The notes beneath the pieces were generated by a model. It made no database searches and was not told the DNA's origin. It saw nothing but the letters and a program-made list of their open reading frames with translations. A stretch of 12,409 nt of DNA from assembly GCA_038108875.1 (NCBI GenBank), contig JAYNII010000019.1:1-12409 (forward strand). Direction: 5' to 3'. A program made the position numbers and the translations under genes. Positions 7,624-12,409 of this stretch are shown here, piece by piece (position 1 is the first letter of the stretch; each line of letters opens with the position of its first letter). Origin of the DNA: VMDH01 sp038108875 (GTDB lineage: Bacteria; Pseudomonadota; Gammaproteobacteria; Magnimaribacterales; D2472).

Positions 7624-7648
7624 ATATGTAGTTAAAAACATTAATTTT

Positions 7649-8356
7649 ATGAGATTCGTTCTTTCTTTGCTAATCATAATTTCAGCTTGCTCTCCAAGTA
7701 TTGATAATGCTTCTATTGATATAACTAAGTTGGTACTCCCAGATAATCAAAAAAGAACTTATTCAATTCAGTGTAATCTTCTACCACAACAAACCCTAAG
7801 GCAAATTGAAGGCTTAATCCCATCATTTATAAATGAGGTCAAAAAAGCAAACGCATTTGAAAGTGTTTATATCTATTTTGATCAATTGCAAATTGAAAAG
7901 TTTTTTTTCGAGTTTATAACTCAAACAAGAGACAAATTTGAACCAGTTGAACTTCTCCAATTTGATTTAACGTCTCAATATTGTGAAAAAGATATTGAGT
8001 TCTCAAGCGTTTATTTGCTCATTGAGGAGTTTGTTCAGGAAATAAATACACCGTATCTTGTTGAACGATCATTTTGTCAGTTTCAGCAAGAGAAAAGCTA
8101 TGTTGATCTCATGCTTGGCGTAGATAAATTGCTGGCGGAGAAGATGTTGGAAGATATAAGAATCAATTCAAGAGTTAAACAAATATCTGGGACCTCAGCT
8201 TTTGAGTGGACAAACTGGTACCCCAATAAGACCGATATTCAAGCATTTAAAAACATGTGGATGGAGAAGAGGTTGGCGAAAGAAATTCAAAAAGATTTTA
8301 AAGAGACTGCAACTTGTTTTGGAGCTCAAAGATACCAGGCATATAAGCTGCTTTAA
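7649..8356 (+). CDS. Hypothetical lipoprotein with possible internal duplication
   Basis: The frame is open from 7496, but the ATG at 7649 gives a 235-residue protein starting with a textbook lipoprotein signal: MRF, hydrophobic VLSLLIII and lipobox ISAC (Cys14). The earlier part overlaps the divergent PhoD-like gene and is unlikely to be translated. I do not recognise the family. The mature part looks two-fold: each half begins with a short strand containing a Cys (SIQCNL and SFCQFQ), runs through a helical stretch, then has an aromatic segment followed by an F-rich helix (YIYFDQLQIEKFFFEF and WTNWYPNKTDIQAFKNMW), and ends near another Cys (QYC and ATC). That would fit a duplicated ferredoxin-like (dimeric alpha-beta barrel) unit, but the similarity is weak and judged by eye. 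Aromatic- and acid-rich, no catalytic motif seen. Confidence 0.75.
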   Translation: MRFVLSLLIIISACSPSIDNASIDITKLVLPDNQKRTYSIQCNLLPQQTLRQIEGLIPSFINEVKKANAFESVYIYFDQLQIEKFFFEFITQTRDKFEPVELLQFDLTSQYCEKDIEFSSVYLLIEEFVQEINTPYLVERSFCQFQQEKSYVDLMLGVDKLLAEKMLEDIRINSRVKQISGTSAFEWTNWYPNKTDIQAFKNMWMEKRLAKEIQKDFKETATCFGAQRYQAYKLL

Positions 8357-8366
8357 GAGCTTTTTT
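8345..8366 (+). terminator. Possible weak terminator after the lipoprotein gene
   Basis: AAGCT (8345-8349) can pair with AGCTT (8358-8362) across an 8-base loop, directly followed by T's through 8366. The stem is only 5 bp and overlaps the stop codon region, so termination would be partial at best. Confidence 0.3.
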
Positions 8367-8391
8367 AAGATGATTTTTTCGAATATTTCTA

Positions 8392-8397
8392 TATAAT
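8392..8397 (+). promoter_or_regulatory. Consensus -10 box upstream of the 80-residue gene
   Basis: TATAAT is placed 32 bases before the ATG at 8430, giving a plausible leader of about 25 bases. No good -35 element is visible at 16-18 bp (TTAAGA at 8365 would need a 21-bp spacer). Tentative start of the unit containing the M48 protease. Confidence 0.3.
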
Positions 8398-8429
8398 TGC
8401 CAACGTTGTCATTTAAGATTGCATCAATT

Positions 8430-8672
8430 ATGAAGAAAGAAGAATTAGTTGAAATCTTTTCAAATTTACATCCTGAAGATACCCAAGGCCCTATGCACGC
8501 GGTAATCCATTTAAAAGATGGTACAACTTTCCAAACCGATTCTTTGAGAATAGATATGGATGGTGGTAGAGTAATTATTGCTCAACAGGATTCTAGCTTC
8601 TATGACACAAATAAAAGAAATTGGTTTCAAGAGCTTATTTTCTTTAGAAATAAAAAACGTAAAATTGCTTAA
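8430..8672 (+). CDS. Hypothetical small protein (80 residues)
   Basis: I do not recognise this protein. From the ATG at 8430 it is 80 residues: an acidic N-terminal helix (MKKEELVEIFSNLHPED), then a beta-rich centre (HAVIHLKDGTTFQTDSLRIDM, and GGRVIIAQQDS), ending in a basic tail (FFRNKKRKIA). No signal peptide or membrane segment. An in-frame TTG at 8397 would add 11 residues but overlaps the -10 box candidate, so the ATG is preferred. It lies just upstream of the M48 lipoprotein protease in a different frame, with their ends overlapping by 8 bases if the protease starts at 8665, so coexpression is likely. The 'LKDGTTFxTxSLRI' pattern suggests a small beta-sheet domain; the function is unknown. 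Confidence 0.68.
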   Translation: MKKEELVEIFSNLHPEDTQGPMHAVIHLKDGTTFQTDSLRIDMDGGRVIIAQQDSSFYDTNKRNWFQELIFFRNKKRKIA

Positions 8673-9441
8673 CTGGAAACAGTTAGCTCTTACTCTCTTT
8701 CTTACCTCCTGCGCTTCGGTTACCTATGAGCAACCAGATCTACCTTTTGAAGAAATATCTCAAGCGCAATCTCAAATTGCCAATACCAAGTTTTCTGATT
8801 TATCCAAAAAAGATAAAAAATCCATTGATCTGCTCTATGAGCGGGCAATCGATTCTTTGGGGACAGCTGCTCATGATTTTTGCGAGATTTATTCAGAACA
8901 GAGTTTATGCGAGTGGAAATTCAAACTTGAAGAAAGTGAAATTTTTAACGCTTATGCTAGCGGCCAAAATGATATAACCGTTTTAACCGGTTTAGTTGAT
9001 GGAATTGAAAATTTTGAAGAATTGGCATTCGTAGTTGCTCATGAAATTGGCCATCATATAGGCAATCACATAGCAGAATCTTCACGCAATATCTTACTGG
9101 GGCAATTGGCAGGTGCAGTAATAGGTGCTGCGGTACTCGGATCTGAAGGTAGCTCAGACGATATCAATCAACTTGCTGATCTAGGCGGTTCTATTGGTAG
9201 ATTAAGATTTTCAAGAGCACAAGAAAATGAAGCTGATCTTATAGGTATTGCTATTTTAATCAAAGCAGGTTTAGATCTAAACAAGGCTGAAACCATTATT
9301 GTAAGAATGGCACAAGAGGGCTCAAGAGAAAAAAGATCAAATTTTTTTGACAGTCACCCCAGTAGCCCTGAACGACTTGCGTACTTTAAGATGAATAGAG
9401 AAAGAATTTTAAAAGGAGAGATCTTTCCTTTTCTTAATTAA
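8665..9441 (+). CDS. M48-family zinc metalloprotease, lipoprotein
   Basis: A membrane-anchored periplasmic zinc peptidase of the M48 (LoiP/BepA/HtpX-like) family. Counting from the TTG at 8665 it has 258 residues: a short signal ending in lipobox LTSC (Cys16), zinc-binding HEIGHHIGNH with His126, Glu127 and His130, a Gly/Ala-rich hydrophobic stretch (about 145-158), third ligand Glu189 in ENEAD, and the conserved SHPSSPERL segment near residue 230. Such enzymes degrade misfolded outer-membrane or periplasmic proteins. The start is uncertain: ATG 8602, with an AGGA 11 bases upstream, would add 21 residues and give an unusually long n-region, while TTG 8665 gives a normal lipoprotein signal and a small overlap with the preceding gene. 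Cys73 and Cys82 may form a disulfide. No TPR domain, so it is not a full BepA. Confidence 0.9.
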   Translation: MLNWKQLALTLFLTSCASVTYEQPDLPFEEISQAQSQIANTKFSDLSKKDKKSIDLLYERAIDSLGTAAHDFCEIYSEQSLCEWKFKLEESEIFNAYASGQNDITVLTGLVDGIENFEELAFVVAHEIGHHIGNHIAESSRNILLGQLAGAVIGAAVLGSEGSSDDINQLADLGGSIGRLRFSRAQENEADLIGIAILIKAGLDLNKAETIIVRMAQEGSREKRSNFFDSHPSSPERLAYFKMNRERILKGEIFPFLN

Positions 9442-9622
9442 ATTCTTCTGAAAGTTTTTTAATAGTATTGCTAACTGTCTTTAAAAAAATAAAAGGGAAG
9501 AAGGCGTGAATTATCCCAAGCAAGCCCACGGCAATCATAGTTAGAGATACTCTTAACGCTCTAATTCCATGGGAGAGATAGCTTTTATTTATTTTTTGGA
9601 GATGTTCGAAATCAACAATCAT
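9434..9622 (-). CDS. DUF6356-like small membrane protein
   Basis: A 62-residue protein with one hydrophobic segment (about residues 28-48, MIAVGLLGIIHAFFPFIFL) flanked by an FEHL...SYLSHGIRAL amphipathic stretch and a polar KTVSNTIKKLSEEF tail. The order 'EHL - SYxxH - AL - G-x-IHAxxPFxF - T - I-x-x-L' is what I recall of DUF6356, a family of small proteins of unknown function in proteobacteria; this assignment is from memory. Its 3' end overlaps the end of the M48 gene by 8 bases in convergent orientation, leaving no room for a terminator between them. There is no evident Shine-Dalgarno before the ATG at 9622. The upstream gap holds the first Pho-box array. Confidence 0.75.
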   Translation of the reverse strand: MIVDFEHLQKINKSYLSHGIRALRVSLTMIAVGLLGIIHAFFPFIFLKTVSNTIKKLSEEFN

Positions 9623-9697
9623 TGATTTATTTTAAAACATTTTTTTTGTAATTAAAAATTCACATAAATTAATGAACATAAAAATTTTTAATGTAAA

Positions 9698-9730
9698 TGT
9701 TGCATAAATGTCACTAAAATGTCACAATTG
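9698..9730 (+). promoter_or_regulatory. Pho-box array 1 (three 11-bp direct-repeat units)
   Basis: Three contiguous 11-bp units, TGTTGCATAAA (9698-9708), TGTCACTAAAA (9709-9719) and TGTCACAATTG (9720-9730), match the PhoB half-site pattern of TGTCA followed by AT-rich DNA at 11-bp period. Units 2 and 3 share a perfect TGTCAC. The array ends 16 bases before the ATG of the 42-residue membrane protein. TAAAAT at 9715-9720, the best -10 candidate, lies within the array rather than downstream, so binding could repress rather than activate. Confidence 0.7.
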
Positions 9731-9735
9731 TTTCT

Positions 9736-9742
9736 AAGGTGA
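9736..9742 (+). promoter_or_regulatory. Strong ribosome binding site for the 42-residue ORF
   Basis: AAGGTGA lies 4 bases before the ATG at 9747 and is close to the ideal anti-16S complement. It is stronger than the sites before most genes in the window and is the main reason to call this short ORF a gene. Confidence 0.65.
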
Positions 9743-9746
9743 CACT

Positions 9747-9875
9747 ATGACTACCAAACAAATTTTAAAAGCACACAGATTAATGCCAAATAAATCTCAA
9801 TATAGGCAAATGCTAAATGTTGGATTTGCATGCCTATGGGTTATTCTTATCGCGCTAATTTATTCATTAGTTTAA
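9747..9875 (+). CDS. 42-residue single-helix membrane protein, probably phosphate-regulated
   Basis: A short ORF with a strong Shine-Dalgarno. The protein has a basic, polar N-terminal half (MTTKQILKAHRLMPNKSQYR, then Q) and one hydrophobic helix (about residues 24-42, from NVGFACLW to IYSLV), ending right at the helix end. The positive charge before the helix predicts an N-in orientation with almost nothing on the far side. I recognise no family. It is sandwiched between two PhoB-like repeat arrays and lies 89 bases upstream of the PiT phosphate transporter on the same strand, with no terminator between. A regulatory or accessory role for the transporter or the phosphate sensor is an inference from position, as is common for one-helix proteins encoded beside transporters. 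It could also be the start of a leader transcript with no functional protein. Confidence 0.6.
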   Translation: MTTKQILKAHRLMPNKSQYRQMLNVGFACLWVILIALIYSLV

Positions 9876-9884
9876 TCTAAAAAT

Positions 9885-9917
9885 TGTTTCTTAATTGTCA
9901 CAGCACTGTTAACTGAT
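9885..9917 (+). promoter_or_regulatory. Pho-box array 2 upstream of the phosphate transporter
   Basis: Three 11-bp units, TGTTTCTTAAT (9885-9895), TGTCACAGCAC (9896-9906) and TGTTAACTGAT (9907-9917), repeat the TGTYA pattern at 11-bp period, more diverged than array 1. Candidate -10 boxes follow at 9926-9931 (TACATA) and 9934-9939 (TAATAT), roughly the arrangement of PhoB-activated promoters where the box replaces the -35. The ATG of the transporter is at 9965. Confidence 0.6.
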
Positions 9918-9964
9918 TTCCATTTTACATATCTAATATTTGCGAAATTATCAAAGGATTAGCT

Positions 9965-11215
9965 ATGGATTTTTTATTTCTTGAACCTACTACACTTTTA
10001 ATAATCGCTGCTTTGGTAGGTTTTTTTATGGCCTTTGGAATTGGTGCAAATGATGTAGCAAATTCTATGGGTACCTCAGTCGGGAGCAAGGCATTAACCA
10101 TCAAACAAGCAATATTTGTAGCTGCCATTTTTGAATTTCTGGGTGCTTTTCTTGCAGGTGGCGAAGTTACGGCAACCATAAGAAAGGGCATTGTCGATCC
10201 TGCATTGTATACAAATGATATAAATATTTTCATTCTTGGGATGTTAGCCTCATTACTTGCTGGAGGAACTTGGCTCTATATTGCAAGTTCAAGAGGTTGG
10301 CCTGTCTCAACTACTCACTCTATTGTTGGTGCCATCATAGGTTTTGTTTTAATTTCAAAAGGTGTAGATGCTGTCTCCTGGGGTAAAGTTTCAAACATAG
10401 TTATGAGTTGGGTAACGTCTCCTCTGTTTTCGGGGATATTTGCTTTTGTCATTTATATATCTGCAAAAAAATTAATCTTGAATAGAAAAAACCCTGGGGA
10501 AGCTGCAATTCAGCTAATCCCGTTTTACGCTTTTTATGTTGCAGTAGTGCTCTCTCTAGTAACGGTAAGAAAAGGTCTTTCCCATGTAGGCATAGACTTA
10601 TCTGAAGGTGAAATCTACTTTTACACATTATTTTTTGGAGTTTTAGTGAGCCTTATTACCGCTTATTTATTACGTGCAAATAGAAGTAAGATAATGGCAG
10701 CCAACGGAATAGAGTATGCGTTCGGTCTTCTTATGATAGTTTCTGCTAGTGCTATGGCTTTTGCTCATGGGTCTAATGATGTGGCTAATGCTATAGGACC
10801 ATTAGCAGCAATAGTTTCTGTAGTTTCTACTGGGGGGATTGCAGCAAAATCAGCGCTTCCAGTATGGATTTTATTAGTTGGTGGTATTGGTATCGTTTTT
10901 GGTTTAGCAATTCTTGGACATCGAGTCATCCGGACCGTAGGAAAAAAGATAACTGAGCTTACCCCAAGCCTGGGATTTTCGGCAGAAATTGCTACTGCTT
11001 CTACAGTAGTAGCAGCAACTTATCTTGGTTTTCCAATTTCAACCACACATACGCTCGTTGGTGGGGTTATTGGGGTTGGTCTTGCCAAGGGAGTAGAACA
11101 TTTAAATTTATCCTCTATTGGCAAAATCATAATTTCATGGCTTGTGACTATTCCTGCAGGTGCTGCATTCACTGTTTTGTTCTATGTACTCCTCAGAGTT
11201 ATAACTAATCAGTGA
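9965..11215 (+). CDS. pit: PiT-family inorganic phosphate transporter
   Basis: A 416-residue inner-membrane carrier that takes up phosphate (or metal-phosphate) using a proton or sodium gradient. It has the inverted-repeat design of the family: an N-terminal signature GANDVANSMGTSVGS (27-41) mirrored by AHGSNDVANAIGPLAA (267-282), and STTHSIVGAIIGF (115-127) mirrored by STTHTLVGGVIGV (359-371). About ten to twelve hydrophobic segments are visible, with a polar central loop around 165-215, much shorter than in eukaryotic members. The start is well supported by AAGGA six bases upstream of the ATG. Pho-like repeats lie upstream, and a porin gene follows after 13 bases. Pit carriers are often constitutive or repressed by PhoB in other bacteria, so the sign of the control here is open. 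Confidence 0.95.
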   Translation: MDFLFLEPTTLLIIAALVGFFMAFGIGANDVANSMGTSVGSKALTIKQAIFVAAIFEFLGAFLAGGEVTATIRKGIVDPALYTNDINIFILGMLASLLAGGTWLYIASSRGWPVSTTHSIVGAIIGFVLISKGVDAVSWGKVSNIVMSWVTSPLFSGIFAFVIYISAKKLILNRKNPGEAAIQLIPFYAFYVAVVLSLVTVRKGLSHVGIDLSEGEIYFYTLFFGVLVSLITAYLLRANRSKIMAANGIEYAFGLLMIVSASAMAFAHGSNDVANAIGPLAAIVSVVSTGGIAAKSALPVWILLVGGIGIVFGLAILGHRVIRTVGKKITELTPSLGFSAEIATASTVVAATYLGFPISTTHTLVGGVIGVGLAKGVEHLNLSSIGKIIISWLVTIPAGAAFTVLFYVLLRVITNQ

Positions 11216-11228
11216 TAGCATAAACGTC

Positions 11229-12140
11229 TTGCGAAATATTCTACTTACAGCACTTCTATTTCCTTTAGTTGTAACCTCTAATGAATTTTATGGAAGAGTT
11301 GCCATTGATGCACGTTCAGTAACTCAGTCTGAAAAATCTAAGACCGATATTGAAAACAATGAGTCTAGAGCTGGTTTTAAAGGTAGTTTTGCATTTAATA
11401 AAGATAACTCAAATTTATCTTTGATTTATCAAGCTGAATATGGTTTTGATCCTGTAGACGGCAAAGAAAGGGGAGATCAGGGAACCTTGAAACAAAGAAA
11501 TACTTTTTTAGGAATTAAGTCAAAAAAGTATGGAACTTTGATGGCTGGAACTCACGATACTGCTTTTAAACAAGCTCAGCAAGGCGTAGATCTGTTTAAC
11601 GATTTGCTGCCGGATATTAAAAATATTTTGCCAGGTGAAAATCGGTTGGAAGATTTTATTGGATATGTTTCCCCTAAGTTCGATAACTATTTTTTTAAAA
11701 TTAATTCAATTAAAAATCCTTCTTCAGGATTAAGTAATTACAAGTCTTATTCGCTTCACTATGAAGGAGATAATTTTAGAGGAGCTTTTGCTGTAGATAA
11801 TTCTGTTCAGGGCTTCGATAGTTTGAGATATTCTGTATTGATTCCTTTTGGACTTTTTCAGTTAGGCTTGTTATACCAAGAATCAAAAAAACTATCTTCT
11901 GATCTTAGTAGTGATGGAAAGGTAATCAGCATTCAAAGGAAGTTGAGTGATAAGAATAAAATTAAATTTCAATACGCAGCCTCAGATTTGAAAAGCAGGG
12001 GAGGAAAAAATACTACACTTGGTTTTGATAGATTACTTGTAAATGGTTTGACTTTATTTATCTTCTACTCGCATTTTGACTCCGATACTTCTTCAAAGCA
12101 AAAAGAAGTATTTTCTGTTGGGATAGAATATAAATTTTAA
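11229..12140 (+). CDS. Outer-membrane beta-barrel porin (Gram-negative porin-like)
   Basis: A 303-residue predicted porin: Sec signal MRNILLTALLFPLVVTS, mature N-terminus NEFYGRVAIDARS typical of the first barrel strand, alternating strands throughout (SRAGFKGSFAF, YQAEYGFDP, RNTFLGIKSKKYGTLMAGT, KIKFQYAASDLKS), and a C-terminal strand ending VGIEYKF with the terminal Phe recognised by the Bam machinery. The RNTFLGI...YGTLMAGTHDT segment matches the strand and constriction-loop start of general porins. It has the size of a 16-strand trimeric porin and many lysines, which could favour anions. The start must be TTG at 11229, since no ATG occurs before the signal sequence; no clear Shine-Dalgarno. 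The 13-base gap after the PiT gene suggests one transcript, making a phosphate-entry channel plausible but unproven. Confidence 0.87.
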   Translation: MRNILLTALLFPLVVTSNEFYGRVAIDARSVTQSEKSKTDIENNESRAGFKGSFAFNKDNSNLSLIYQAEYGFDPVDGKERGDQGTLKQRNTFLGIKSKKYGTLMAGTHDTAFKQAQQGVDLFNDLLPDIKNILPGENRLEDFIGYVSPKFDNYFFKINSIKNPSSGLSNYKSYSLHYEGDNFRGAFAVDNSVQGFDSLRYSVLIPFGLFQLGLLYQESKKLSSDLSSDGKVISIQRKLSDKNKIKFQYAASDLKSRGGKNTTLGFDRLLVNGLTLFIFYSHFDSDTSSKQKEVFSVGIEYKF

Positions 12141-12179
12141 TAAAACAATGATTTTATTTAGCTATTTTCTTTTAGCTAA
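12139..12179. terminator. Possible AT-rich hairpins ending the porin transcript
   Basis: Two short stems follow the porin stop: AATAAAA/TTTTATT (12139-12145 with 12152-12158) and TTAGCTA/TAGCTAA (12158-12164 with 12173-12179, followed by ATATTTTC). Neither is GC-rich, and the second lies inside the end of the convergent gene. One or both may serve as a weak convergent terminator. Confidence 0.3.
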
Positions 12180-12409
12180 TATTTTCTTCATAGTGGAAAG
12201 GCTAATAACCTTTCTATCGTTATCAAGCGCTGCAGCGAGCTCTCCTTCTCCCTCTGGTGCATAAATACTAAAAAGTACGATCGCTCCTTCTGGCCCACCT
12301 TGTTCCATATGGAGATCGCCAGGTTCCTTGTGAGCAAAATCTCCAACTTTCCTTACTCTTTTGCTTAACTCTTTTCCAGTCTCAGAGCATATATCTGTGA
12401 CATGCAGCT
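12162..12409 (-). CDS. C-terminal part of a probable cupin-like protein (runs off the window)
   Basis: The minus strand is open from the right edge to a TAG at 12162-12164, giving the last 81 residues of a longer protein. The readable part begins LHVTDICSETGKEL and continues with VGDFAHKEPGDLHMEQ and GAIVLFSIYAPEGEGE, a spacing of 'EPGDLHxE' followed by a hydrophobic strand that resembles the second half of a cupin barrel (His near the metal site). It ends in a basic helix (STMKKILAKRK). The N-terminal half with the first metal motif is outside the window, so the fold call is tentative. It converges with the porin gene, with only 21 bases between the stop codons. Confidence 0.6.
   Translation of the reverse strand, partial: LHVTDICSETGKELSKRVRKVGDFAHKEPGDLHMEQGGPEGAIVLFSIYAPEGEGELAAALDNDRKVISLSTMKKILAKRK

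Noticed and set aside
7496..7648. Extended N-terminus of the lipoprotein
   Set aside because: It would overlap the divergent PhoD-like gene by about 120 bases and bury the lipoprotein signal after 51 extra residues.
9348..9360. TGACAGTCACC inside the M48 gene as a regulatory repeat
   Set aside because: It encodes the conserved DSHP segment and shows no 11-bp repetition.
9623..9697. Very AT-rich stretch as a possible origin or attachment site
   Set aside because: No DnaA boxes, iterons or flanking repeats are visible; it is more simply the AT-rich upstream region of two divergent genes.

Overview
The window is AT-rich throughout, densely coded, and looks like one continuous stretch of chromosome from a Gram-negative bacterium. 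Evidence for a Gram-negative is a beta-barrel porin ending in Phe, several Sec signal peptides, two lipoproteins and Pho-box-like repeats. The mix of a sulfatase, an FeS-type prokaryotic (6-4) photolyase, secreted hydrolases and phosphate-acquisition genes, with short intergenic gaps and some TTG/GTG starts, suggests a surface-ocean gammaproteobacterium with a streamlined genome (SAR86-like). That placement is inference from style, not a phylogenetic result. No mobile element, CRISPR array, tRNA or rRNA is visible.

Layout. At the left (12-1130, minus) is a fused CinA-type NMN-deamidase-like and NadD-like nucleotidyltransferase protein. Divergent from it is a two-gene unit (1188-3684, plus): a secreted type I sulfatase with an unusual cysteine-repeat tail, overlapping by 11 bases a secreted alpha/beta hydrolase. 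A GC-rich hairpin at 3774-3794 ends this unit and also the convergent FeS-BCP/CryPro photolyase (3792-5309, minus). Next comes a minus-strand pair of exported metallohydrolases, a PhoD-like phosphatase (6651-7616) followed by an imidazolonepropionase/prolidase-type amidohydrolase (5363-6640). Divergent from that pair is an uncharacterised lipoprotein (7649-8356), then an 80-residue hypothetical protein (8430-8672) and an M48 lipoprotein protease (about 8665-9441). A DUF6356-like one-helix membrane protein (9434-9622, minus) overlaps the protease 3' end.

The most interesting region is 9623-12140. Two separate arrays of 11-bp direct repeats of TGTCA type (9698-9730 and 9885-9917) look like PhoB binding sites. 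The first precedes a 42-residue single-helix membrane protein (9747-9875) with a very good ribosome binding site. The second precedes a PiT-family phosphate transporter (9965-11215), followed 13 bases later by a small outer-membrane porin (11229-12140). I infer a phosphate-responsive module of small membrane protein, inner-membrane phosphate carrier and outer-membrane channel. At the right edge is the C-terminal part of a minus-strand, probably cupin-like protein.
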